The notes: generated by a model not told the origin, from the sequence alone. Positions 44,276-56,278 are shown, counted from the stretch's first letter. The stretch: DNA of 64,000 bases from Prosapia bicincta (GCA_036971475.1 JBAIZL010000006.1:12305205-12369204), one strand, 5' to 3'. Program-made: numbers and translations.

Positions 44276-45287
44276 TGATAGATATATAACTAAAAGCAAT
44301 ATATGTTTAATAAATATTAAAACAACTCAGCAAGAATATATAAATACATTCTTTAAAATTTCTCACAAACATTGAAATAATAAGAAAAAAATCCCTAAAA
44401 CACATATATCAGAAAACAAACCTGCAAATCTTGAACGAATATAAGGTTTTATTGCATTATATTGAATTTACAGTATATCAATAAATGTTATTTGAGTATG
44501 ATTTACCTAAAAGTTTATAACACAAAAGGTTTTATCAAGCTGAGCGTATTATTTGCTTTAATAGCACTAAAATCATATTTAACCGTTATTGGGTTATTTG
44601 CGACCACAAAACGAGTTTGGTCATTACCTTTAAAATATAGTATCCTACAAATATCTGCATAATACGGTTTGCCCCGAAGTAATAATATTACGTAGCGCTA
44701 TTGTCATATGTAACCAAAGGGCTTTTAGAAGTATTACATTGATATTATTATCACAGTAATAGAATCCACCACGAAACAAACGATTGAAATTACAAATGAT
44801 CTATTCAATATGTATGGTTTAAAAACAAGGCAATTAATTACAGCGAGTACAAATGGCAATTTATGCATCACTTGTAATTATGTTACAAAAGGTCAACTGT
44901 AACTACGCTCCACACATTAGTTGCAACGATCATGGCGTACGTGGTTATTTCTGAATATTCTCATGTCACCATTTAAATGCATTACTAACATAGACTGTAC
45001 TACTTTGGTTTAACTTTTCGTTAAATTACAGTGCTTATTTTCATTAGATAACATTCATAACATTCTAATGCAATATATGACTTGGCAAATAGATCAGTAT
45101 TAGAACTTTGTTAGGTGCAAAAATTGTCATTAATTCAACAGCTATATAAAATTTTATTATATTCAGTATTAAAATCATATTTTGCTTCCAATAATATATT
45201 TTAATTTTTTTTCATTAAATTACACCAAATAAAATAGGTAAAAGTACAATATCTATACTTTGTTCACTCAGATATTCTGTGAGAGTA
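44273..45287. other. AT-rich sequence without recognised features
   Basis: A 66-codon frame at 44462-44662 has no recognisable domain. Nothing else seen. Confidence 0.5.
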
Positions 45288-45530
<243 letters not shown>

Positions 45531-46255
45531 GAGTGAGTCCATTATAACTATTATTATTATTAGTTTAATATGGTGCTTATTTTCATTTATTCGTTTACTA
45601 TAAATTAATAAAACAAAAATGTATTTAAATATATTTTTCTAAGAATATCTCTATAACAATTTAGTCATTGTTGAATTAATTTATAGGATGATCTAATATT
45701 AAATTCGAATTAAATTAAAATACTACACAAATCCTAATTCATTTTAAATTTAAATTTAATTTTATTTTAATGTCAGGAATTTCTTCGTTTATGTAAAAAA
45801 AAAACAAATTATGTTATGTATATATGAAAAAAAACATCATATTATACACCTTCGAATAAATACACGAAGTACTCAAATGAAGCGGTTATCTAGATTGGAC
45901 AAAGAAATGTAGAAACCACATCATTTAAAATGGTTCTCTCAGAACAATTCTTTTCTATGATAAGTATGTCTTTTATGAGTTTCAATATTAAACCATTACA
46001 TGTTTATTTGATAATTTGTACTCATTTCAACGTTATGAGAGATTTTTTACTGTAGGTATGTGCAATCAAGAATTGTAAAATAAATTACATTGTATTTTTC
46101 AAAATCAACCAAGTTATAAACATATCACAGTCTATGCACCATGTTTTTTTGCAATTATATATAGAGATTTCCTGTGCGTAATGATTAGATGTGGTATTAG
46201 TTGTCGTATTTAAAGAACAAATAAATCCTATATTTATGAGATAAAAGTCCATACC
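45531..46255. other. AT-rich sequence without recognised features
   Basis: I see no open frame or RNA gene here. Confidence 0.55.
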
Positions 46256-46257
46256 TA

Positions 46258-46330
46258 AATGTCGTGGTGGCTTAATGAAACTGTAAGCTAAGCGTTAGAT
46301 TACAGCCCGGGCACGGTTTCAGAGTTCCCT
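46258..46330 (+). other. Possible tRNA-like (SINE head) sequence
   Basis: 'gtggcttaatg' resembles a pol III A box and 'ggtttcagagttccc', about 45 bp downstream, weakly resembles a B box. No cloverleaf or anticodon arm could be drawn, and no second copy of the head was found in the window. The following sequence (46335-46440) partly matches 26735-26830 through 'aagtctctcgcc.catta'. Confidence 0.25.
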
Positions 46331-46889
46331 TTCAAATTGAGACCAAGTCTCTCGCCACATTAAATAGCGAAGTTAAAGAAATCGTTGCCTTCCCAATTAC
46401 TATTTAAAGTTTCAGTGACTTCGCCAACCTGTTTCTGAAACCTTTATCTGATACGTAATGACTCATTTTTACATTAGCAAAACGTAGTCAATATACGTTT
46501 GCAGTTCTAAATAAATGTGTAATTTGCTTGATGAGAGTAAAGTTATAGCTTCAATACGAAGTATATCTTTGTATTCTCCTAATACATTTCGTATTCCCAC
46601 TATTTACTCAGAAGATATGTGTTCTACCTGGCTTTGGCCAGTTAAGTTTATTTATTTATTTAGTTCATATAACCTATTACATTTATTTATTTTTTGTTCT
46701 AAATGCTGTTTTTATATGTTTGATTGATTTATTACCCTTGTATTATTTGTAGATTTCAATTTAAATGTTTCATTTATTGTTACTCTTTATTTTGCTGTTT
46801 ACAATAAGGCTTCACCCATACGCACTCATACTATTTATTGTTGGATTTCCAACCCATCTAAGAGCTTGTATGATAGGAGTCTTCCTCCA

Positions 46890-46903
46890 TTAACCCTAGG
46901 TTA
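46890..46903. repeat. TTAA followed by CCCTAGG, possible piggyBac-type end
   Basis: piggyBac-family elements insert at TTAA and their ends commonly begin CCC. This lies about 470 bp beyond the acidic ORF at 47141-47365. No matching inverted end was found on the other side. Confidence 0.25.
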
Positions 46904-47140
46904 CTTATGTCTAAATTTTGTATCACGATTACGTAATTATCGTCAATTTGACTACTCCAAATTAATTTTTTTTATTTGACAAAAATAGCGTTTTTTTGTG
47001 TTAATTTCTGAAACATAGTAATATCTCCTACTTCTTTAGAGTTTGGAAAAACTATTAATGTAGCCAAGAATCCTACTATTAGAATGAAAAATAATAATTG
47101 CCATGACTGCGTTTTCACTAAAATAGTGAATTGCCAATGT

Positions 47141-47365
47141 TTAAGGACGTGCGTCACTGTCCCCACGAGACATGTCTATGTTCTCAATAAAATCATCAAA
47201 ATATATATCAGGTTGTGTTCCTGCCTCTTCTTCATCCCATCTGCCATTATCAATGCCATCTACAGACTCTCTATAAGAGGTTATCTTTAATAAATCGTGG
47301 TTTCCATCCTCTAATAACATTTCGTGAATTTCATGTTCTGTCAACGTCAGTAGTTGATCTGACAT
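47141..47365 (-). pseudogene. Acidic N-terminal ORF fragment, possibly piggyBac-like
   Basis: The 74-codon frame starts MSDQLLTLTEHEIHEMLLED and is strongly acidic (WDEEEAG, YFDDFIENID, RGDSD). Many piggyBac-family transposases begin with 'LTExEIxxxL' and an acidic stretch, which is the basis of the guess. The ATG directly follows ttatcatttcag, a good splice-acceptor-like sequence, so it may be the start of a coding exon. The frame closes at 47141, and downstream frames (46972-47166) are hydrophobic and not recognisable as the catalytic domain. The DDD catalytic core is not seen, so at best this is a fragment. Confidence 0.35.
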
Positions 47366-47804
47366 CTGAAATGATAACGAAAATTTGTTAGTTTTTTTAA
47401 ATTAGTAAACCTTCTTGAGGTATATATTACACAACCTTGACAGTCCTATGTGACCTAAACTATATAGCTAATGGATATACTCCCGACTAATCATGCATCA
47501 GCAATAGCTTGTTTACTTATTTTAGGGTAACTGTTTGGTATACCCTGACTAAAATGGGTCTTTGAAAAAATAAATTACAGCTGACTACTGAATTCAAAAA
47601 TTTATTACTAATTCAGACACCAGTAGGTATACATTTAGTAAATTATAGTTCAATCTATTTTAATGTAAGGTATGTACATATGTGAGAACATATATAACCT
47701 ATATTTGTACATTTGACACATAACGTTAGTAAGATAAACTGTGAATAGTTGAACTAACTTCATTCCTTACAAATAATTCTATTTTCAAAATTGTTTTCCC
47801 TGCA

Positions 47805-48230
47805 CAGTGGTTCCATAGTGGGAACATATATATATATATATGCTATTACATATATACATATATATATATACGTATATTTTACCACAACAGCAAAACTATT
47901 TTTACCTTCACAAAATTTAATGACTAAATCGCTACTAAAATTAATAAACAGTATGACAAATATAAATTTGGAACTTACGTTATAGGTTCAGAAGAATTAG
48001 GTTTAATACTAAATAGGTTATATCCAATATGGCACACTTGGTGAACAATGTTTACTAGAAAACCAGGTGAGTTAGCAGAAATTGAAATTCAGGACGTACT
48101 ACATCGATTTGTCCATAGCAGCAAAAACTAAACACCTAAACTGGTCCCAATATGTAAACACTTTGCTGCTAGCTACAGAATGTAATAAAAAATGTGGTTC
48201 CATAGGGGAACCACTATGCTCCAAGGGGTA
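47805..48230. repeat. Two copies of a GGTTCC hairpin sequence
   Basis: 47807-47825 reads gtggttccatagtgggaac, and 48194-48213 reads a near-palindrome, gtggttccataggggaacca, followed by ctatgctccaagggg. These could be subterminal repeats of a DNA transposon, perhaps related to the ORF at 47141-47365. The outer borders are not defined. Confidence 0.35.
47825..47876. repeat. Interrupted (TA)n microsatellite
   Basis: Short TA tracts separated by unique bases. Confidence 0.9.
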
Positions 48231-48474
48231 CGTGCTTATCACCTAACGTTTGGCTTTGTTTTGCTCATGTGTTTATTTTACATTTTATTTATGTGTCAGA
48301 CAGAAACAATAGACTATAAAAGGAAGAAAACAAATATTTTTAATTGATTATAACCAACAGCATGGAAGATATATAATTTATGATAACAGTTAGAAAATAA
48401 ATGGTAAAATAAACATACATTTGATTGTTTGAAAACATATCTGTTTTCATAAGGATCGGCGAAAACAGCGTTAT

Positions 48475-48700
48475 GTCTGTAAACAATATCTTGCCTATCG
48501 AATTCCCAAGTTGGGAAAAGTTTGCATAGAAGCTAAAGTTTAGCGCTCTTGAGTGCTTTAAATGCCTTTCCCTGAAGTTTCGTAGGCGAATGAAAACACA
48601 TCAACTCAAAGTGGTGAATTTGAAGAAAGGAAATAATAACTGTATGGGTTTAACCACGAATATTATTCTTTTCAAAACTGCTGAATTTAACTGCTACTGT
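48475..48700. repeat. Conserved block eta, copy 2
   Basis: Matches 31390-31660; the central stretch from about 48500 ('cgaattcccaagttgggaaa') is identical over about 55 bases. Confidence 0.65.
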
Positions 48701-48746
48701 AATTAGTATCGTGGAAATCGCTCTTAAATACATTATTTAATCTTTT

Positions 48747-48765
48747 ATATATATATATATATATA
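48747..48765. repeat. Short (TA)n
   Basis: About 10 TA units left of the PLE palindrome. Confidence 0.93.
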
Positions 48766-48835
48766 AATATAAAATACGTTTTCTTGTTTAATAATTTAAA
48801 ACAACATAGGTTATTCAAATACAAGAATATTTATT

Positions 48836-48893
48836 ATTTTAAATCCAAAGCTTTTCGTTGGCAAACAGTACCAACATCCTCAGGAATGAAAAT
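48836..48893 (-). ncRNA. Hammerhead-ribozyme-like motif, AAGCTT class (left arm)
   Basis: Mirror image of the right-arm motif with one change in the core (CTGAGGA instead of CTGATGA). Stem II GUUGG/CCAAC is intact. Confidence 0.45.
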
Positions 48894-48974
48894 TGCAATA
48901 ATGTAAGCTATAGGCCTAGAGCATATGTTTATTTAGAAATAGAATTGTTGCTAAATTTATACAAATTGCCAAAT

Positions 48975-49193
48975 TTATTTTTTTGCTGTAACATTATAGA
49001 CATTGAATATAGTATCAAATTTAGAATGTAATTGTATTTGTTCTTTTATTAATTTGTTATTATTATTGTGTTTATATATTTCGAATGCTTCATATATATT
49101 CATTCTTAATCCCTTATTAATTTCTTTTATAAGTCTCATATTTTCTATATTTGGAAATTGGTGCTTATTATTAATACAATGATTTGCGAAATA
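48975..49193 (-). pseudogene. PLE GIY-YIG C-terminal fragment, left arm
   Basis: The frame begins NFANHCINNKH and continues FPNIENMRLIKEINKGLRMN then IYEAFEIYKH to a stop at 48975-48977. It corresponds to the second half of the GIY-YIG domain, with the conserved His and the Glu-containing helix. No start codon or RT is present. It is related to 30174-30540. Confidence 0.8.
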
Positions 49194-49202
49194 TATAAAT
49201 CA

Positions 49203-49421
49203 AATTTCGCAAATCATTGTATTAATAATAAGCACCAATTTCCAAATATATAAAATATGAGACTTATAAAAGAAATTAATAAGGGATTAAGAATGAATAT
49301 ATATGAAGCATTTGAAATATATAAACACAATAATAATAACAAATTAATAAAAGAACAAATACAATTACATTCTAAATTTGATACTATATTCAATGTCTAT
49401 AATGTTACAGCAACAAAATAA
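49203..49421 (+). pseudogene. PLE GIY-YIG C-terminal fragment, right arm
   Basis: Inverted partner of 48975-49193 with the same reading, except that the Glu codon after FPNI is a TAA stop. Ends at 49419-49421. It has the same truncation point as the left arm. Confidence 0.8.
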
Positions 49422-49502
49422 ATTTGGCAATTTGTATAAATTTAGCAACAATTCTATTTCTAAATAAACATATGTTCTAGGCCTATAGCTTACATTATTG
49501 CA

Positions 49503-49560
49503 ATTTTCATTCCTGATGATGTTGGTACTGTTTGCCAACGAAAAGCTTTGGATTTAAAAT
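49503..49560 (+). ncRNA. Hammerhead-ribozyme-like motif, AAGCTT class (right arm, best core)
   Basis: CTGATGA at 49513-49519, stem II GTTGG (49521-49525) with CCAAC (49535-49539), GAA at 49540-49542, palindrome AAGCTT at 49543-49548 as stem III, then T49549 as the predicted cleavage base. Flanks attc (49509-49512) and ggat (49550-49553) can pair as stem I (one G-U). Every element of a minimal hammerhead is present, with one extra base before stem II and a very short stem III, which in PLEs is thought to work as a dimer. Confidence 0.55.
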
Positions 49561-49594
49561 AATAAATATTCTTGTATTTGAATAACCTATGTTG

Positions 49595-49709
<115 letters not shown>

Positions 49710-50667
49710 AGAGATCCATGTTTCCATAAACTTTAATGGTAGTAGAAATTTGGAGTTGACTTTAGAATCTCATATACTAACTAATACATTAAATCAACAC
49801 ATTAAATTTTTATAAAACCAAAATAATTTTTAAAGTGTTAAGGAATTTCAAATGATTCATTATTTAGAAATTATATTGATTTTTAATGTATCAATTCTTT
49901 ACCTTTATTTATCTATATTTTCCTTAAACTTTAAAAAATATATGTCTTTTTCAATGACGTTTTAAAATTTTTTAGTTAGAAAATACACATAATTAGAAAA
50001 TGACCTAAAATTAATACGATTTACCATAGAGACCAGAAATCATTTCTTACTTTAATTATGAATTTATTCAATTATCACATTTAAATTTATAACGTGTGAA
50101 AATAATAGAAAAAATATCTGTATAATTCAATAATTTGACCTTAAAATGTTAGTATTTGTAGGATCTTGCTTACAAATAATCGTTTGATTTAACTTTTATT
50201 TCATTCAATTTAAAGCTTTCTCGTCTTTGTATAGATTTTTTGTGTTTTCAAACTATTTTGAAAATATACAAATCTAATAACGTGGTAATTTCTTTTTTTA
50301 ACTAATTTTGAATTATTTTCTCTGTATTTTATTTTATACCGTATAATATACATATAAAATATCGCCTTAGAGTTACTTAACATGATTATCAGTTGTTTGT
50401 GTAAAGAAATCAAGTACTGTTTGCCATCACTATTACCTTCACCAGTAGTATTATAAACGAAGAAAATAATTGTATATTTTTTAATTCTATTTTTTGACCC
50501 TAATCTATTATTTTTATAATAATAAAAATCCTAAAAATACATTCTAGTTACTAAGAAAAATTTCGAAAATTTATTTAAATAGCTTAAAAAATAAAATATA
50601 GGGTGTCATATTCTCAAACGTGATTTTAATTTCTGATAATAACCGCAGTGGATGGAAACCTAACGAG
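49710..50667. other. AT-rich sequence without recognised features
   Basis: I see no open frame with a domain or RNA gene here. Confidence 0.55.
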
Positions 50668-50758
50668 TGCAATTGCAAATGGCGTTAAAAGGCGCTGGTT
50701 TAATTACTGTGTCATCCATAACATTCCCTACAAATACATTGCATGAATCCGTTCTTTT
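50668..50758 (+). repeat. Conserved roughly 100-bp block, copy 3 of 3
   Basis: Reads 'gcaattgcaaatggcgttaa' and 'tacattgcatgaatccgtt', with 'tgtcatccataac' between. It is isolated from the rest of block gamma, which suggests that this stretch is conserved or mobile by itself. Confidence 0.55.
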
Positions 50759-51257
50759 ACAGTAACTACACATTATTCACTAACATTAATACTGTAACTG
50801 TACAAATACGTTAAAGTATTACTAATAATATTGTAATTACAGTAATAATATCTTACAAACTTTTACTAACAATAAAAATTCTCCGCAATTAAATTTTTGT
50901 CTGTAGTGTTTTTTCTAAAATATAAACTGTAAAAAGAATTTTTTTGCTACTTATATTTTTAACTAATTTGGGTTTTTACTTTTACCGAATCCTATTCAAA
51001 TTATTTATTATACTAATGACCATCCAACAAACATATTTATTTTTGATCCAGTTTAATGCACACAAAAGGATTTATTGGTTTCTTAAAGTAATTCGTCGTA
51101 AATAATGAATGTTTAAGTCATTTTGGGATTATTTCATGGAGATGAACTTTTATGATTAATCTGTTACAGTTGTATTGAAAACATTTAAGAGAAAATGTAG
51201 GGAATTAATTTGAATCTACTGCTTTTGGTATCACAAAAAATATAATAATTATGGATA
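50759..51257. other. AT-rich sequence without recognised features
   Basis: Nothing recognised. Confidence 0.5.
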
Positions 51258-52170
51258 TTGTTCAATGCTGTGGGACATGGACAAGAATGTTGCTCAGGTG
51301 TGTTGTATTGGTCTGAGTCTGTGGTGTATTGGTATTCTTCTCTGATGTATTATTGGTCATAAAGTAGTTGTTAATTATGTATCAAATATAGTATTTTATA
51401 TTGAGTTTTTTTTTTCATTTATATAATAATATAAATTAGAAATAATTTTATTACAAAACTTCAAAAGTATATTCCTATTAGTAATTTTATTATTTATCTT
51501 TCCTCCAACAATGAGTGTTTTAAAAGAAATTTCTTCCATTGCAACTATTTGTTTGAAAGGTGGACGTGTGATCACTCAGCCTTCAATATGTCTTCACTTC
51601 AGCGTGTTAAAGTGTCTCAACTCGTTGAGCAAACTCGTTGCACACAACGCAACATTAAACATGTCTCACTCTGTGCTATGTCACAGACGACCTGCATAAA
51701 TAATATAATATGACGCGTTTCACACTAAATCAGTGCATTGTTCAATGCTGCGAATAATGGACAAGACTGTTGTTTAGGCGTGTTGTTTTGGTGTGAGTCT
51801 GTGGTGTATTGGTGCTCTGTGGTATGTTATTGTTCATAGAGTATTTGTTAACTAAATACTATCTAAATTTAGTATTTGTGAGTATGTATTTTAGTTTTAA
51901 TATAAATTTAGATTTTATTATAAAATAGAAATAATTTCAAAACAACACATAACAAATCTTTCCAATTTGTAACTTCAATATTATTCTTTGCTTCAACAAT
52001 GGTTGTTTTTAAAGAGATTTCTTCCATTGCAACTATTTGTTTCAAGGGTGGACGGGTGATCACTCGGTCTTCAATATGCCTTTACTTAAGCGTGTTAAAG
52101 TCTCTCAACTCGAGTAAACCTTTTGACAACGAAACATCAACCATATCTTACCCTGTGCTATGGCCTGTTA
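51258..52170. repeat. Tandem duplication, period about 480 bp
   Basis: 51258-51700 and 51738-52170 are two diverged direct copies. Both start 'attgttcaatgctg', include 'gagtctgtggtgtattggt' and contain a frame beginning at ATG (51511 and 51999) that reads (S/V)VxKEISSIATIC then KGGRVIT. The frames end differently (62 and 135 codons). Identity is roughly 80-85%. Confidence 0.75.
51511..51699 (+). CDS. Unrecognised 62-codon frame in tandem copy 1, doubtful
   Basis: It shares about 35 N-terminal codons with the frame at 51999, including EISSIATIC and KGGRVIT, in the same phase. The conserved phase could mean a coding origin, but DNA identity is high throughout, so similar frames are expected anyway. 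No domain recognised; it ends where the copies diverge. Confidence 0.15.
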   Translation: MSVLKEISSIATICLKGGRVITQPSICLHFSVLKCLNSLSKLVAHNATLNMSHSVLCHRRPA

Positions 52171-52406
52171 AAACTATTCCTTTTTCAACGATTTGCAAGC
52201 TAACAGTTTATTTATTTATTACAATCTTCTACAATTTACTAAAACGAATTATTATAACAAGACATCTTTCCGAAAATATCAACCAGTTATTTCGCAAACA
52301 CCTTCTTACTGTTTCACGTAATGTGATTTTATTCTGTGATATTCAATTTAAAACAAGGATTATCTATTCTCAAAAATTTTTCCCTCTCCGTGTTTTTATT
52401 AATTAA
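51999..52406 (+). CDS. Unrecognised 135-codon frame in tandem copy 2, doubtful
   Basis: The first 40 codons match the frame at 51511. The remaining 95 codons run into DNA of segment B2, whose B1 paralogue (about 19700) has no such frame. One hydrophobic stretch near the middle could be a membrane segment. No recognised domain; probably a chance frame. Confidence 0.15.
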   Translation: MVVFKEISSIATICFKGGRVITRSSICLYLSVLKSLNSSKPFDNETSTISYPVLWPVKTIPFSTICKLTVYLFITIFYNLLKRIIITRHLSENINQLFRKHLLTVSRNVILFCDIQFKTRIIYSQKFFPLRVFIN

Positions 52407-53060
52407 AGTAAAGAGAATAGGAAAATCTTCCTCTAGATTTGAATAATTAATACATATTTTCTCTAAACAGAAGATATATAAACAGATTTGTTTATTATTC
52501 TGTTGAAAAACGTGCCTTCCATTAGCTCAGTCTACATTCTAAGAAGCAGAGTATTATGAAAAGCTTTATTACAGAACACAATATGCAAATTACTAGTTTA
52601 ATTAAATATTCCTCGCTTTAATGCTTACTTAACTTCGCGAAATACTGATTCTGTCTTACGTAACTCCACCGAGTCTATTCCGGTTTGTGTAGCCTTTCAG
52701 AATTAATAAATATGGTATTTGTTACAAAAAAACTACATTTTATTACCGTGGGTAGAATTATATTGTCTCTTCAAAAAAATAAAAAAACTGTAGCCCTTAA
52801 TTAAAATATGTTCTCAAATACACATGAAATGAGGAACGAAATAAATGCAATTATTATGTTGAACAGAAAACAGGTAATTTTTTTTTTTTAAATCAAATAA
52901 CTATCCGCCCGATACAAAAACTGTCTATAGGCTAATTTCTCTAAGTACTTTTTTCGTTTTAAATGATAAATACTAATATCACATTAACTTAATCTACACT
53001 ACAACATAGGTTAAGTTTTCTAAAATTACTTCGAGTGTATATTTTTTTGTTTTCATTTCA

Positions 53061-53063
<3 letters not shown>

Positions 53064-53117
<54 letters not shown>

Positions 53118-53118
53118 A
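53064..53118. repeat. (TA)n-(TG)n microsatellite
   Basis: About 16 TA units then 11 TG units, followed by a GA-rich stretch. This is the position that carries a PLE copy in B1. Confidence 0.95.
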
Positions 53119-53977
53119 CTACAAGTGAGTGAGAGAGAGAGAAAGGCTTATCTATTCTCTAATACCAATGCATTCTTTACCTGTCGCACAATGAGTTCCC
53201 TTGTTTGAGGTGTTTGTCTTTCTACTGTGCGTGTGTCTATTGATACTTATAATTTCTGAGCTAATAAATACTTTAGTTTAATTAAATATAGATGTAATAA
53301 GAATAATTACTCCGCTGTTTATATCATATTAAGCCCTTGTATATATAAATATCCATTGGTATACATTAAATATATTCTACCATAGTTTTTTTTTTCAATT
53401 TCATTCCATTGAATACAAGTGTATACATGAATAGTTATTTATTAATACAAACTACATGCGTGCTACATACAAGTGTTATATATCTTATACACAGGTAAAC
53501 CAATGTATGCTTGAAAGCCAATTTAAAAAAGAATGAAACAGCAACGAGGTATACAAATGATTTTCATAAAATCATAATAAATGGAATTAAGTTGCCGTTT
53601 GTAATTAATGAGTTTCTTTAAAGTTTAGATAGATAGGAAAATTTAACTACACGTTTCAAAACATTACGATCAACTGTTAGCTCTTATGTATGATTTAATT
53701 CTAAAATTATGATACAATGAAACAATTTTTTTTTAAATGTTTCATCAACTTACAGAAAAAATGAGAAGTCATTATTTTTATTTAATCCATCCTGATAAAG
53801 CTTTCATTTTTCATAACAAAATGAAACGGACGAAATAAAAGAATTAAATTATAATTACTGTGTAGCAAAATTTTACGGATATAATGAATCTTTAATAGAT
53901 AACATGAATAACAAAATGAAAAGGTAGAAAATTAATAATTCAAGATGTACGTTACTAAAAAATAGAGAGGAAAAAAA

Positions 53978-54450
53978 TGGATTAGATTAGCTTACCATCC
54001 AGCTTTATCTAACTTGGCTAAAAAAGCTTTGGATAAAAACAGTAATGTAAAAGTAACGTTAGTTAGAAGAACTACCTAAAACATCTATTAGGGAACCAAA
54101 ATAATATAATAAAAAATGAAAATATATCGGGAATTTATAGTTTGTAGTGTGATATGTGCCAGGTGAAACATAATGGACAAACTAAAAGAAACATACTAGT
54201 TAGAGCAAAAAACCATGTTCCCCATTTTAAATATAATAGGCATGAAAAATCAGCTATGGCAAAACATTGTTTGGACGAAAAACACGAATTTATAAGTAAA
54301 AATGTTGTCCTATTAAAAAATGTTGTCCTTTTGAAAAATTTGATAAATTTTAATGAATTAGATGCATGGGAAACTTTATTTATAAATATACATAAAAATA
54401 AAATTGTTAACAATGAATCAGGACCAATTCAAAATTCAATAATATTTTAA
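53978..54450 (+). pseudogene. PLE RT linker and GIY-YIG endonuclease pseudogene
   Basis: From 53978 a frame reads LAYHPALSNLAKKALDK, the linker typical of PLEs between the RT and the endonuclease, and closes with a stop soon after. From about 54130 another frame gives GIYSL, a TAG stop, CDMCQVKHNGQTKRN (with HNG where YIG is usual), then a Lys-rich stretch, EKSAMAKHCLDEKHEF and LDAWETLFINIHKN with the conserved Glu, to the stop at 54448-54450. The CxxC pair and the KSA.A.H signature identify the PLE-type GIY-YIG family. At least two stops and one frame change disable it. A short internal duplication (NVVLLK twice) is visible near 54300-54336. Confidence 0.87.
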
Positions 54451-54699
54451 ATTACCAGTAATTTAATGTTAAATACTATCTTTTTAAAATTATTTATATA
54501 ATTCTGTTGTTATTATGTTTTACTAATATTATAGGCTCATCAAAATTAAATATTTATTATTATAATATGTTATTTAATGTAATTATATTTGTAGCTGTGG
54601 CTGTAAATTTGAGAATGCATAGATCTGGTTTTTACTTTTGCTAAAACTCTATAGGTTATGGATAGTTTTATTTAGTTAGGCTTAATTTGATTTGTGTAG

Positions 54700-54745
54700 C
54701 ATCACTGAGGATGACGACAAATTTGTCGCTGAAACGCGTAAGAAA
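54700..54745 (+). ncRNA. Hammerhead-ribozyme-like motif, ACGCGT class
   Basis: CTGAGGA at 54705-54711, long stem II cgacaaa/tttgtcg, then GAAACGCGTA at 54731-54740. Relative to the 29773 copy the base before GAAAC differs so that one stem II pair becomes a mismatch. The core box again has G at the U7 position. Confidence 0.45.
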
Positions 54746-55309
54746 ATAAAGTTTTCATATTTGTGAGTTGTAGCATATTTATTCTTTAATTATCCTGGAT
54801 ATTGATAACAATTTCCTTTTCTGTAGGCGGCTAGTTCGCTCTTTCATTGGTCCTTTTAACAAATAAGTAACAAATGTCGCCCTTGTTACATTGTTTTCAC
54901 AAAGCATTAACTTTTAATCCCTCATGATACTATTATTTATCACTCCTAACTGTTTTCCATTTTTTGAAAATATATATTATTTTCTAAACCCAAATTATCT
55001 TGAAAGATACAGTTTTCTTCAAATCGTTGAATTGAATTTGGGTAACACGAAAATATAATTTTCTCAATTGAAGAATGAAAATTATTTCAAAAATATAAAA
55101 TGTTTATAATTTTAAATATGTTTATAACAAAGCAATGGATTGGAAAAAGTTTTGATTACAGCTATTGTAAAAAAGGAAATAAACGCTGTATGGTTTGACG
55201 ACTTCATTTTCAGAGTTTGACTTCATAACAGTCTCTGATAAAATTCAAACTTCGTGTGGTAAATTAAGAAACAAGTCTCTCGACATGTAAGGTTATGAGA
55301 TAAAAGCAT

Positions 55310-55372
55310 ACGTGACTTCATCGTCACGTAGCTTAAGTTAATACAGACGTTTATACTTTACTTCTGGAACCA
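55310..55372 (+). repeat. Conserved GTGAC/GTCAC stem-loop block, copy 4 of 4
   Basis: Contains 'acgtgacttcatcgtcacgt' and 'cttctggaac' about 55 bp on; the second GACGTGAC word is lost. Confidence 0.55.
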
Positions 55373-56278
55373 AATCAGTAAACGTCTCCTGTATAGGTTT
55401 GGTCTTTTGTTATAATGTTATGTTTGAAAACTTGCGTCACGCATTCTCTTGTGGTTTAGTAGGAATACCAACCATTTATTTTGTGATAAAAATTTCAGTT
55501 TTTTATTGCAAATAGTACGTATTTAGTGTAAAAATATGTTTTTTTCTTACAATTATTATACTAAACAAGGAATAAGTTTTTATTTTATTGTGTTTGAAGT
55601 TGAGTTTAGGTCTTGAATTCATTACAAATAGGTTTTAAAATATAATATTATTCTTAGACTAATATTCCTATTTATAATCCAGAACAAAAGTGTTATCTTA
55701 AATAAGGTTTACAACGAATGTAATTACTTAAATATACTGAATTTTATATAAATATTATTCCTTATTATAAGAGCTAAAGTTAAAAAGCTATTTCATTTTA
55801 GTCCTTGTGATAAAATATATTTTTAACAATTTATTTGAGAAATATATTATTGAGTAAGATTAAAAGTGAGCTTAGTTTTTACTTTTCAAATTTCAAATAT
55901 ATAACGTGAAATTCGGATATACGCTTATTATATTTTTTTTTACTTAAATATGTAATACTTTTACGTTAAAATCTTGAGAATTAAAAACTGATTCCTTTAT
56001 TTAGTATTTATATTCCTGTATTTAAGTAAAAACACCTAACCTCATCGACAATTGTAATTCTAAAATTACCTATTACTACTTAGGAAAAGTAAAACTATAT
56101 TTTAAATAATAAAACATTTTTAAATTATGTAATTATATATATATTGAATTCAATTTTGCTATTTGCTTTTCTAAAGCTTTAGTTTTTTGGATTCAAAAAT
56201 ATCATTTATATTTGTTTTCAAGGAATTATACTAAATATAAAATGGTATTATTTAAGTATTATTTATAAGGTATTACAA

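Larger units (their letters stand above)
53880..54800 (+). mobile_element. Penelope-like element, 5'-truncated, with GIY-YIG pseudogene
   Basis: Plus-strand order: RT-endonuclease linker, GIY-YIG domain, 3' untranslated region, hammerhead-like motif (54700-54745) and the terminal sequence 'atatttgtgagttg...catatttattctttaattat'. The end matches the family member at 29700-29835. The paralogue B1 (about 21540) lacks the insertion. The left border is approximate. Confidence 0.85.

Noticed and set aside
54135..54413. 92-codon minus-strand frame
   Set aside because: Antisense to the PLE GIY-YIG pseudogene.
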